Origin: CAKTOF01 sp964544345
GTDB taxonomy: Bacteria; Bacillota; Clostridia; Oscillospirales; Oscillospiraceae
NCBI GenBank assembly: GCA_964544345.1
Contig: CAZJBT010000026.1
Coordinates: forward strand, 1-19,093
Length of the DNA: 19,093 nucleotides
Reading direction: 5' to 3'
Shown here: in pieces, positions 7,372 to 14,530 of the stretch
Layout: every line of letters begins with the position of its first letter
How positions within the stretch are numbered: position 1 is the stretch's first letter
The notes under the pieces: generated by a model
What the model was told of the DNA's origin: nothing
Seen by the model: the letters and a program-made list of their open reading frames with translations, nothing else
Databases searched by the model: none
Position numbers and translations under genes: made by a program

Positions 7372-8115
7372 ATGTACCTGAAATCTGAGGGGCTTGTCCT
7401 GCGCGAGGTCGACTATAAGGATGCGGATCGGCTCCTGACTGTGCTGACAAAGGATTACGGCAAGCTGACGCTCAAGGCGCGCGGCGTCCGCAGGGCAAAG
7501 GACACGCTGAAAAGCGCGTGCCAGCTTTTGACGTACGCCGAGTTTACTTATTCTGAGCGAAACGGCTACTGCAGCATCACCGAGGCCGTGCCGATCCAGA
7601 TGTTCACCGAGCTGCGCAGCGATCTTGAGCGGCTTGCGCTTGCGTCTTATTTTGCGCAGGTGACGGACGCGTGCGCGATGGAGGGCGAGCCGAATGCCGC
7701 GCTGCTCTCGCTGACGCTCAATGCGCTTTACGCGCTCAGTGCGCTGCGTCTTCCGCAGAAGCAGGTCAAGGCCGGCTTTGAGCTGTGCACTGCCTGTATC
7801 ATGGGATATACGCCTGATCTCACAGTCTGCGCTTCCTGTGGGAGCGAGACTCCAACCCGCTTTGCGCTGCGTGAAGGCGTGCTGCTGTGCGATGCGTGCG
7901 CACACGGGGGATCCGACGGCATCCGCATGCCGGTCAGCCCATCTGTGCTGGCCGCGCTGCGTTATCTGACAGGATGTCCCTCCAGACGTCTGTTTTCGTT
8001 CACGCTGCCGGACGAGGCGCTGACGCAGCTTGCCGCTATTACGGAGGCATATCTGCTGACCCAGCTCGAGCGCGGATTTTCCACGCTTGATTTTTATAAA
8101 AGTTTATTTCTATAA
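7372..8115 (+). CDS. recO: DNA repair protein RecO
   Basis: RecO works with RecF/RecR to load RecA onto SSB-coated single-stranded DNA during gap repair and anneals complementary strands. The 247-residue product has the N-terminal OB-fold start typical of the family (YLKSEGLVLREVDYKDADRL, with KLTLKARGVRR following), then the helical domain. It also has a four-cysteine zinc site: Cys153, Cys156, Cys173 and Cys176 (CASC and CDAC). The family is normally about 240-260 residues. The only nearby purine-rich signal is GAGG at about 7355-7358, 13 nt from the ATG, so initiation may rely on coupling to yqzL. It is followed 15 nt later by mutS2. Confidence 0.93.
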   Translation: MYLKSEGLVLREVDYKDADRLLTVLTKDYGKLTLKARGVRRAKDTLKSACQLLTYAEFTYSERNGYCSITEAVPIQMFTELRSDLERLALASYFAQVTDACAMEGEPNAALLSLTLNALYALSALRLPQKQVKAGFELCTACIMGYTPDLTVCASCGSETPTRFALREGVLLCDACAHGGSDGIRMPVSPSVLAALRYLTGCPSRRLFSFTLPDEALTQLAAITEAYLLTQLERGFSTLDFYKSLFL

Positions 8116-8130
8116 GTGTGGAGATAGTCT

Positions 8131-10506
8131 ATGACAGAACTCTATGAAAAATCCCTGCGGACGCTCGAACTCGACCGCGTGCTGGAACTGCTCGCAGCTT
8201 GCGCGGTGAGCGAGGAGGGCAAAGCGCGCTGCGCTTCGCTGCGGCCGTCCACCGATGCGGATGAGATCCGTGACGCGCTTGCGCAGACGACCGCCGCTTG
8301 TCATCTGATCACGCTCAAGGGCTCGCCGACCTTCCACGATGTGAAGGAGGTCGCATCCTCGCTTGACCGTGCCGACCGCGGCGGCAGCTTATCGACGGTG
8401 GAGCTGCTGCGGATCGCCGGCGTGCTGCGCTGCGCGCGCGCTGTGAAAAGCTATGCCGACGCCGACGCGCAGGAGAGCTGTCTCGATCCGCTGTTTTTCG
8501 CGCTCAACGCAAACCGCTATCTGGAAGAACGTATTACCAATTCCATTCTCTCTGAGGACGAGATCGCTGACGCCGCGAGCAGCGAATTGGCGGATATTCG
8601 CCGCCATATGCGCATTCAGAGCGCTAAGGCACGTGAAAGCCTGCAGAAGATCATCTCCTCGCCGTCATATTCCAAGTTTTTGCAGGAGCCGATCATCACG
8701 ATGCGCGACGGCCGCTATGTCGTTCCCGTCAAAGCTGAATGCAAGGGCAGCATTCCCGGCCTGGTACACGACGTCTCATCCTCTGGCAGCACGTTCTTCA
8801 TTGAACCGATGCAGTCGGTCAACGCCAACAACGAGCTGCGCGAGCTGCTTTTGCGTGAGCAGAAGGAGATCGAGCGCATACTGGCCGAGCTGTCTGCAGA
8901 GACGGCCAATCACAAGGATGATATCGTCAGTGATTATCATATTCTGGTGGAGCTTGACACCATCTTTGCGCGTGGGCGGCTCTCGTTTCAAATGCGCGCG
9001 ATCGAGCCGGAGATCCGAACCGACGGCCAATTGGAATTGAAGCGCGCCCGCCATCCGCTGATCGATCCGAAGAAGGTCGTCCCGATCACAGTGCGTCTCG
9101 GCAGTGATTTCGACACGTTGGTCATCACCGGCCCAAATACCGGCGGCAAGACCGTCACGCTCAAGACCATCGGCCTGTTTACGCTGATGGCCGAATGCGG
9201 CCTGCATCTTCCGGTGGACGATGGGAGCAGCGTCAATGTGTTCGAGACGGTCTATGCCGACATTGGGGATGAGCAGTCGATTGAACAGTCGCTCTCGACC
9301 TTCTCGTCGCACATGAAAAATATTACGCAGATTCTAGACCAGTGTGATCGTGATTCGCTCGTGCTCTTTGACGAGCTGGGTGCCGGAACCGATCCAGCGG
9401 AGGGTGCCGCGCTCGCCATCGCGGTCATTGAATTCTGTCGGCAGATGGGCGCCAGAGTTGCCGCTACGACGCACTATGCGGAGCTGAAGGTCTATGCTAT
9501 GCGTACGGCAGGCGTAACGAACGCCTCGTGTGAATTTAATGTCGAGACGCTCCAGCCGACCTATCGGCTGCTCATCGGCGTGCCAGGTAAGTCAAATGCG
9601 TTCGCCATCTCGCGCAAGCTCGGCTTATCAGAGGAGATCATCAAGAAAGCGCGCAATTTGGTCGGTCAGAACGATCTCGACTTTGAAGATGTGCTGAATC
9701 AGCTTGAGTCACAGCGCCAGGCGATGGAGCAGGCGAGGGCGGAGGCCGAGCAGCTTCGCCGTGAGACGCAGCAGACAAAGCAGAAGTCCGAGGAGTACTA
9801 CGCAGAGATCAAGCGTGAGCGCGAAAAGACTGTTGAAAAAGCGCGTGCTGAGGCGCAGCGGATCATCGATGAGGCCCGCGCCACGGCGAATTCGGTCTAT
9901 GACGAGCTAAAGCAGCTCCGCAAGCAGATGAGAGACGCTGCCGACGCCCAGGGCATCAACGAGCGGCAGGCGCAGCTTCGCCGCAGCCTGAATGAGGCGG
10001 AGAGCCGTCTTTCGCCGCAGCGCAAGGCCGAGCCGCGCCCGGCGCCGTCCCGCGCGCCGCGCGCCGGTGATACGGTGGAACTGCTTAAACTTGGCACCAA
10101 GGCAACGGTGCTCTCGGTCGCAAAGGACGGAACGCTTGAACTGCAGGCCGGTATCATGAAGGTCACGGCCAAGCCGGAGGAAGTCTATCTGTTGGAAAAC
10201 GAACAGCAGAAGCAGGTCAAGAAGTACATCAAAGAGACGACGCGGCAGATGCGCAGCGCGCCTGTCTCATCCGAGATCGACCTGCGCGGCATGACGGTGG
10301 ATGAGGCGATCGGTGTGCTTGATATTTTCCTCGATAACGCTATAATGGCCAACCTGCCTACGGTTCGCGTTATCCACGGGAAGGGCACCGGCGCACTCCG
10401 AAAGGGACTCCAGGAGCATCTGCGCCGCCGCGGCGTGAAGGACTTCCGCCTTGGCGTATATGGCGAGGGTGAGGACGGCGTTACGATTATTTCTCTTGCA
10501 AATTGA
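8131..10506 (+). CDS. mutS2: MutS2 family ATPase/nuclease
   Basis: MutS2 suppresses homologous recombination and, in Firmicutes, also acts on collided ribosomes through its Smr domain; it does not do mismatch repair. This 791-residue protein lacks the MutS mismatch-binding N-terminus. It has the helical core and clamp (about 1-300), the ATPase with Walker A GPNTGGKT (334-341) and Walker B LVLFDELGAGTDP (410-422), a long charged coiled coil (about 515-640), a KOW-like region near 650-690, and a C-terminal Smr domain (716-791). The Smr domain carries DLRG (717-720) and HGKGTG (from His749), so both nuclease motifs are intact. GGAGA precedes the ATG. It is the last gene of the yqzL-recO unit. 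Confidence 0.96.
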   Translation: MTELYEKSLRTLELDRVLELLAACAVSEEGKARCASLRPSTDADEIRDALAQTTAACHLITLKGSPTFHDVKEVASSLDRADRGGSLSTVELLRIAGVLRCARAVKSYADADAQESCLDPLFFALNANRYLEERITNSILSEDEIADAASSELADIRRHMRIQSAKARESLQKIISSPSYSKFLQEPIITMRDGRYVVPVKAECKGSIPGLVHDVSSSGSTFFIEPMQSVNANNELRELLLREQKEIERILAELSAETANHKDDIVSDYHILVELDTIFARGRLSFQMRAIEPEIRTDGQLELKRARHPLIDPKKVVPITVRLGSDFDTLVITGPNTGGKTVTLKTIGLFTLMAECGLHLPVDDGSSVNVFETVYADIGDEQSIEQSLSTFSSHMKNITQILDQCDRDSLVLFDELGAGTDPAEGAALAIAVIEFCRQMGARVAATTHYAELKVYAMRTAGVTNASCEFNVETLQPTYRLLIGVPGKSNAFAISRKLGLSEEIIKKARNLVGQNDLDFEDVLNQLESQRQAMEQARAEAEQLRRETQQTKQKSEEYYAEIKREREKTVEKARAEAQRIIDEARATANSVYDELKQLRKQMRDAADAQGINERQAQLRRSLNEAESRLSPQRKAEPRPAPSRAPRAGDTVELLKLGTKATVLSVAKDGTLELQAGIMKVTAKPEEVYLLENEQQKQVKKYIKETTRQMRSAPVSSEIDLRGMTVDEAIGVLDIFLDNAIMANLPTVRVIHGKGTGALRKGLQEHLRRRGVKDFRLGVYGEGEDGVTIISLAN
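10319..10346 (+). promoter_or_regulatory. Possible internal promoter in the 3' part of mutS2
   Basis: TTGATA (10319-10324) and TATAAT (10341-10346) lie 16 bp apart within the Smr-domain coding sequence, about 220 bp upstream of the HPr-like gene. The match is strong for coding DNA of this GC content, but a better-placed promoter exists at 10510-10538. Confidence 0.35.
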
Positions 10507-10509
10507 CGA

Positions 10510-10538
10510 TTGAATCGCCAAACGAAGTATGCTATACT
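10510..10538 (+). promoter_or_regulatory. Sigma-A promoter of the HPr-like gene
   Basis: TTGAAT (10510-10515) and TATACT (10533-10538) are separated by exactly 17 bp and begin 4 nt after the mutS2 stop. The predicted start near 10545 leaves a leader of about 25 nt containing AGAAAGGAAG. Confidence 0.7.
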
Positions 10539-10569
10539 CAAGAGTGATAACAGAAAGGAAGTGTCGGCG

Positions 10570-10833
10570 ATGTACAGCAAAGAAGGCATTGTTCGCAACG
10601 AGTCCGGCTTGCACAATACGGCCGCTGCGATTTTCATTCAGAAGGCGAACGAGTTTTCCTCGCAGATTTGGGTTGAGGTAGAAGAACGCCGGGTCAATGC
10701 CAAGAGCCTTTTGGGGCTGCTCTCGCTCGGCGTAATGCAGGTTACCCGCGTTCGGATCTCTTCTGAGTGTTCCGATGCGGAACAGGCGGTCAATGAACTT
10801 TTCGATCAGCTTTCGGTGGCCGTACTGGACTAA
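10570..10833 (+). CDS. HPr-family phosphocarrier protein, atypical active site
   Basis: The 87-residue protein matches HPr of the phosphotransferase system in length and layout. Numbering from ATG 10570 puts His at position 15 and Ser at position 46 (NAKSLLGLLSLG), exactly where HPr carries the PEP-dependent phosphorylation site and the HPr-kinase site. The active-site motif is GLHNTAA instead of the usual G(I/L)HARPA, so the conserved Arg17 and Pro18 are replaced by Thr and Ala. It is therefore HPr-like, but may be a poor phosphocarrier or a regulatory paralogue like Crh, although Crh loses His15 and this protein keeps it. AAAGGAAG supports the start; the frame is open 20 codons further upstream, across the promoter. 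It is monocistronic, with its own promoter and terminator and no EI gene nearby. Confidence 0.82.
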   Translation: MYSKEGIVRNESGLHNTAAAIFIQKANEFSSQIWVEVEERRVNAKSLLGLLSLGVMQVTRVRISSECSDAEQAVNELFDQLSVAVLD

Positions 10834-10850
10834 ACGTTGATACGAAAGCT

Positions 10851-10893
10851 GCCGCAAGCCCAAGGATCTTCCTTTCGGGCTTGCGGCTTTTTT
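10851..10893 (+). terminator. Strong intrinsic terminator after the HPr-like gene
   Basis: A perfect 11-bp stem, GCCGCAAGCCC (10851-10861) with GGGCTTGCGGC (10877-10887), has a 15-nt loop and is followed by TTTTTT (10888-10893). The U-tract ends 2 nt before the uvrC ribosome binding site AGGAG, so uvrC transcription must come from read-through or an unseen promoter. Confidence 0.88.
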
Positions 10894-10905
10894 CAGGAGC
10901 AAAAC

Positions 10906-12732
10906 ATGACCTTTGACGAATTGCGCGAAAAGGCGCGCTCTCTGCCGCTCTCACCCGGCGTCTATATTATGATGGATAAATCCGGGCAGGTCATTTATGT
11001 CGGCAAGGCGAAAAAATTGAAAAACCGCGTCAGCCAGTATTTTCAGGATTCTTCCTCTCACACGCCGAAGACACGCGCGATGGTGTCAAAAATCAACTCC
11101 TTTGACGTCATCATTGCCGCGAGTGAGTTTGAGGCGCTCGTGCTGGAGTGCTCGCTGATCAAGCGGCATATGCCTCACTACAATATCCTGCTCAAGGATG
11201 ACAAGGGGTATCCGTATATCCGCGTCGATCTGCGGGAATCGTATCCAAAGATGACGCTTGTCAACCGGACTGCAAACGATGGTGCGCTCTATTTTGGCCC
11301 TTATGGCGGCCGCGGGATGACACAGAATGTCATTAACACGATCAATCGCACATTCCGTCTGCCCGGCTGTAACAAGGTGTTCCCGCGTGACCAGGGCAAG
11401 GATCGCCCCTGTCTGAACCACCATATGGGTCTGTGCGACGCGTGGTGCCGGTATTCCATGATGCAGCAGGACTATCATGCGCGCATGGAGCAGGGCGTGC
11501 TGATCTTGCAGGGGAAGTACAAACAAGTCGCAGATGCACTGCGCGGGCAGATGGAGCAGGCAGCCGAGGAGCTTCGCTTTGAAGCTGCTGCTGATCTGCG
11601 TGACCGGCTCAAGGCGATTGAGGCGCTAGGCCAGAAGCAGCTCGTTACTGCCGCCACGATGGCGGACACTGATGCGATCGGCTTTTACCAGAGCGAGGCG
11701 AAGGCCTGTTTTGCCGTGCTTCACTATATCGGCGGGAATTTGCTCGACAAGGACTATGAGATCCTAGAGCCGACCGACAGCACGCCAGAAGCGGTTTCCG
11801 CTCTGCTGAAGCAATATTATCTCGCGCGCGGCGCGGCACCGAAAAACATTCTCCTGCCGTGCGAGATCGATGACCGCGAGGTCTTTGAGCAACTGCTCAC
11901 ACAGCAGCTCTGTCGACGCATCCGCATTCGCGTGCCTCAGCGAGGTGACAGCGCGCAGCTTGTTGCGCGCGCAAATGCCAATGCAAAAGACGAAGCTGAG
12001 CGTGTCACGACGCGCGAAGAGCGGTTGAATGGAACTCTGACGCTGCTCGGCTCCATCCTTGGTGGTGATGCGCCAAAGCGTATTGAGTCATTCGATATCT
12101 CCCATATCGCCGGTACGGACATCGTCGCGTCGATGGTCGTATTTCAAAACGGTAAGCCGCTTAAGAGCGCCTATAAGCACTTCAAGCTCGAGGGTATGGA
12201 AAATCAGGACGACTATGCTGCTATGCGGCAGGTCATTTCACGCCGCTTCCGGCACTATTTGGCCGGAGACGCTGGGTTTGAGCAGATGCCGGATCTGCTG
12301 CTCATCGACGGCGGCGAAGCGCATGCCGCGGCTGTCTGGACGGTACTCGATCAAATGGGTCTGCACCCAAGAACGGTCGGCATGGTAAAAGACGGCCGTC
12401 ACCGGACGCGCGCGCTTGTTACGCCGGACGGCGCGGAGATCGGCATTTCTGGCACGCCTGCTGTGTTTGCGCTCGTCGGGCGAATCCAGGAGGAAACACA
12501 CCGGTTTGCCATTGAGTACCACCGGAAGCTGCGCTCGAAGCGGCTGCGCTATTCCGAACTCGACGAGATCGAGGGGATTGGGGAAAAGCGCAAGCAGCTT
12601 CTGCTCAAGCGGTTCAAATCCATTGCGTCTATCCGCGCCGCGAGTCTTGAAGAGCTGCGAGCCGTGGTGCCTGCGAATGCCGCACAGGCGGTATATCAGC
12701 ATTTTCACAAAGGAGAATCTCCATGCGAGTGA
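10906..12732 (+). CDS. uvrC: UvrABC excinuclease subunit C
   Basis: UvrC makes both incisions around a lesion during nucleotide excision repair after UvrA/UvrB recognition. The 608-residue protein has the GIY-YIG 3'-incision domain (about 15-95; SPGVYIMMDKSG, IYVGKAKKLKNR). Next come a four-Cys region (CNKVF, RPCLNHHMGLCDAWC), a UVR helix for UvrB contact (about 200-235; ELRFEAAADLRDRLKAI), and the RNase H-like 5'-incision domain (IESFDISHIAGTD, LLLIDGGEAHA). Tandem helix-hairpin-helix motifs close the protein (IEGIGEKRKQLLLKRF). AGGAG at 10895-10899 fixes the ATG at 10906; the longer open frame from 10837 crosses the terminator and is rejected. It overlaps rsmD by 10 bp. Confidence 0.96.
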   Translation: MTFDELREKARSLPLSPGVYIMMDKSGQVIYVGKAKKLKNRVSQYFQDSSSHTPKTRAMVSKINSFDVIIAASEFEALVLECSLIKRHMPHYNILLKDDKGYPYIRVDLRESYPKMTLVNRTANDGALYFGPYGGRGMTQNVINTINRTFRLPGCNKVFPRDQGKDRPCLNHHMGLCDAWCRYSMMQQDYHARMEQGVLILQGKYKQVADALRGQMEQAAEELRFEAAADLRDRLKAIEALGQKQLVTAATMADTDAIGFYQSEAKACFAVLHYIGGNLLDKDYEILEPTDSTPEAVSALLKQYYLARGAAPKNILLPCEIDDREVFEQLLTQQLCRRIRIRVPQRGDSAQLVARANANAKDEAERVTTREERLNGTLTLLGSILGGDAPKRIESFDISHIAGTDIVASMVVFQNGKPLKSAYKHFKLEGMENQDDYAAMRQVISRRFRHYLAGDAGFEQMPDLLLIDGGEAHAAAVWTVLDQMGLHPRTVGMVKDGRHRTRALVTPDGAEIGISGTPAVFALVGRIQEETHRFAIEYHRKLRSKRLRYSELDEIEGIGEKRKQLLLKRFKSIASIRAASLEELRAVVPANAAQAVYQHFHKGESPCE

Positions 12733-13265
12733 TTTCAGGCGAAGCGCGCGGAACGCGCCTTTTGACGCCGGACGGACTGCGTACGCGGCCGACGACAGAT
12801 CGAGTGAAGGAGGGCGTGTTCAACGCGCTCCAGTTTGACCTCCCGAGCCGCCGCGTGCTCGACCTGTTTGCCGGCTCCGGACAGATGGGGATCGAGGCGC
12901 TCAGCCGCGGCGCAGCGCATGCTGTATTTGTCGACGCGTCGGCAGACGCGGTAAAGCTGATTCAGGAAAATCTGAAGCGAACCAAACTGTCTGACCGCGC
13001 TGAGGTGATTCACGCGGATTACGCTGCGTATCTGACCTCCTGCGGACGAAAGTTTGATCTCGCCTTTCTCGACCCGCCCTACGCGGAAAAGTTCCTGGAA
13101 AACAGCCTGCGCATGATTTATGAAATTGACATTTTGTCGGATAGTGGTATAATTATGTGCGAAAGACCGACGGAAAAGCAGCTCGACTGTGATTTTGACG
13201 GCTTGATGTGCTCAAAGGACTATCGGTATGGTAAAACGCTGATCACGATTTTCCGGAGAGACTGA
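12723..13265 (+). CDS. rsmD: 16S rRNA (guanine(966)-N2)-methyltransferase RsmD
   Basis: RsmD methylates G966 of 16S rRNA in helix 31 using S-adenosylmethionine. The 180-residue protein begins MRVISGEARG, typical of the family. It carries the SAM-binding motif DLFAGSGQMGIEALSRGA (47-64) and the catalytic DPPY (117-120), and ends in GKTLITIFRR. AAAGGAG lies before the ATG, within the uvrC end, and the 10-bp overlap suggests coupled translation. In many Firmicutes rsmD is followed directly by coaD, as here. The coding sequence also contains a consensus promoter at 13126-13153. Confidence 0.95.
   Translation: MRVISGEARGTRLLTPDGLRTRPTTDRVKEGVFNALQFDLPSRRVLDLFAGSGQMGIEALSRGAAHAVFVDASADAVKLIQENLKRTKLSDRAEVIHADYAAYLTSCGRKFDLAFLDPPYAEKFLENSLRMIYEIDILSDSGIIMCERPTEKQLDCDFDGLMCSKDYRYGKTLITIFRRD
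13126..13153 (+). promoter_or_regulatory. Consensus sigma-A promoter inside rsmD
   Basis: Both hexamers are perfect: TTGACA (13126-13131) and TATAAT (13148-13153), with a 16-bp spacer. Transcription would start near 13160, about 120 nt upstream of the coaD ATG, giving coaD and the coiled-coil gene their own expression independent of uvrC-rsmD. Confidence 0.6.
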
Positions 13266-13279
13266 CACGGAGGAATCAC

Positions 13280-13774
13280 ATGAAGGTTGCGATATATCCG
13301 GGCAGCTTTGATCCCGTTACGCTGGGGCATTTGAACATCATTGAGCGTTCGGCTCAAATTTTTGACCGTCTGATTGTCTGTGTGATGGTCAATTCCGAGA
13401 AAAATCCCATGTTTTCTGCGGAGGAGCGTGTGAAGCTGATCGATCGCGTGACTGAGCATCTGCCAAATGTGACAGTGGAATCCTACTGTGGTCTGCTGGC
13501 CGACTATGCGAAACAAAAGGAGAGCTGCGTCATCGTCAAGGGGCTGCGCGCCATTACTGATTTTGAGGCGGAGTTCCAGATGGCCATCATCAACCGTAAG
13601 CTGAATCCAGGCCTTGACACCATATTCCTCACTGCAGAGAATCGTTATATGTATCTGAGTTCTAGCGCAGTGAAGGAGATCGGCCGCTATAATGCCGACC
13701 CAAAGGATTTCCTGCCGGCGCAGATCATTCCCGATTTTCAGCAGCGAATTTTAGAGATCCAACAGAAACGATAA
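13280..13774 (+). CDS. coaD: Phosphopantetheine adenylyltransferase
   Basis: CoaD transfers AMP from ATP to 4'-phosphopantetheine, the penultimate step of coenzyme A synthesis. The 164-residue protein shows the nucleotidyltransferase start YPGSFDPVTLGHLNII with the TxGH motif (Thr14 to His17). It also has the substrate-binding block VKGLRAITDFEAEFQMA and the C-terminal ATP motif LSSSAVKEIGRYN, a variant of ISSTxVR. The length is normal (about 160). GGAGG lies 7 nt before the ATG. It follows rsmD by 14 nt and precedes the coiled-coil gene by 14 nt. Confidence 0.97.
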   Translation: MKVAIYPGSFDPVTLGHLNIIERSAQIFDRLIVCVMVNSEKNPMFSAEERVKLIDRVTEHLPNVTVESYCGLLADYAKQKESCVIVKGLRAITDFEAEFQMAIINRKLNPGLDTIFLTAENRYMYLSSSAVKEIGRYNADPKDFLPAQIIPDFQQRILEIQQKR

Positions 13775-13788
13775 CAGGAGGTTCCCCC

Positions 13789-14286
13789 ATGGCGAACAGC
13801 GTAGAAGACGTCCTCAGCACGTTATATGAGATGATTCAGGATGCGTGGAGCCTTCCGCTCGGCGCGGATAAGTGCGTTGTGGAGCGCGATAAGGTGCTCG
13901 ACCTGCTCGATGAGATTTCCAACCAGATGCCGGGTGAGCTGAAGCAGGCGAAGACGATCGTGGAATCCCGCAACGAGGTGATTACGAACGCAAAGCGCGA
14001 GGCGGAGAATATCCGCCGCCAGGCAGAGCAGCGGGCCAAGCAGATGATCTCTCAAGAGGAGGTTTATCTGCAGGCCAAGGCGCAGGCGGCTGAGATGATC
14101 AAAAATGCGCAGGATAAGATCAAAGAGCTGCGCCAGGTGACGAACGAGTACGTCGACGACGCGCTCAAGCGCACCGAAGAAGCTATCACTGTGGCGCTTG
14201 GCGAGGTCAAGGAGTCGCGCAGTAAGTTCCGCGCTCTGACCAACCCGCAAGCCAAGCCGGCTTCTCCCATTATCGAGGATATTTAA
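13789..14286 (+). CDS. Coiled-coil protein of unknown function downstream of coaD
   Basis: This 165-residue, highly charged protein starts MANSVEDVLSTLYEMIQDAW and then is almost entirely helical. Heptad-like Ala/Glu/Lys/Arg repeats run from about residue 45 to 140 (AKREAENIRRQAEQRAKQM and AQDKIKELRQVTNEY are typical). The helical core resembles the stalk subunits of ATP synthases and DivIVA-type scaffolds only in general character. There is no P-loop and no membrane segment. Similar proteins follow coaD in clostridial genomes and are often labelled ATPase without evidence. AGGAGG at 13776-13781 gives a strong ribosome binding site. It is the last gene of the rsmD-coaD unit, before a strong terminator. 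Confidence 0.8.
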   Translation: MANSVEDVLSTLYEMIQDAWSLPLGADKCVVERDKVLDLLDEISNQMPGELKQAKTIVESRNEVITNAKREAENIRRQAEQRAKQMISQEEVYLQAKAQAAEMIKNAQDKIKELRQVTNEYVDDALKRTEEAITVALGEVKESRSKFRALTNPQAKPASPIIEDI

Positions 14287-14295
14287 ACGGCTCGT

Positions 14296-14331
14296 ACGCC
14301 GCGCAGCTTTTCTGCTGCGCGGCGTTTTTTT
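14296..14331 (+). terminator. Strong intrinsic terminator after the coaD unit
   Basis: A perfect 12-bp stem, ACGCCGCGCAGC (14296-14307) with GCTGCGCGGCGT (14314-14325) and loop TTTTCT, is followed by a run of T to 14331. It lies 10 nt after the coiled-coil gene's stop. Confidence 0.92.
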
Positions 14332-14381
14332 GAGCGAAGCGCGTACTTAAGCGCCGCGGCGGGGACAAAAGTGCGCTGTGT

Positions 14382-14397
14382 TTGACGAAGCCGTCAA
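14382..14397. repeat. Perfect inverted repeat upstream of pyc
   Basis: TTGACG (14382-14387) and CGTCAA (14392-14397) form a perfect 6-bp dyad with a 4-bp centre. It lies about 40 bp upstream of the pyc -35 element, in the right place for a regulator-binding site, but I cannot assign a regulator. Confidence 0.4.
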
Positions 14398-14438
14398 TCA
14401 GTATGTTAAATTTCTGGACAAATTTGAAAAAATCGATA

Positions 14439-14467
14439 TTTACTATTCCACCAAATTCCCGTATACT
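14439..14467 (+). promoter_or_regulatory. Probable pyc promoter
   Basis: TATACT (14462-14467) is preceded by TTTACT (14439-14444) with 17 bp between. The surrounding DNA is clearly AT-rich compared with the neighbouring genes. Transcription would start near 14474, and the leader of about 55 nt contains a small hairpin, GTGCTG/CGGCAC (14476-14490). Confidence 0.5.
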
Positions 14468-14530
14468 GTATTTATGTGCTGTTTCGGCACGCAAGCGTTT
14501 CCTAATTTCAACATCTGAGGTGATCGATTC

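Noticed and set aside
10837..10905. N-terminal extension of uvrC by 23 codons
   Set aside because: The extension runs through the terminator hairpin and T-run; the ATG at 10906 has AGGAG at proper spacing and matches the family start.
13688..13693. TATAAT within coaD
   Set aside because: No acceptable -35 lies 16-18 bp upstream; it falls in codons for the conserved RYNAD stretch.
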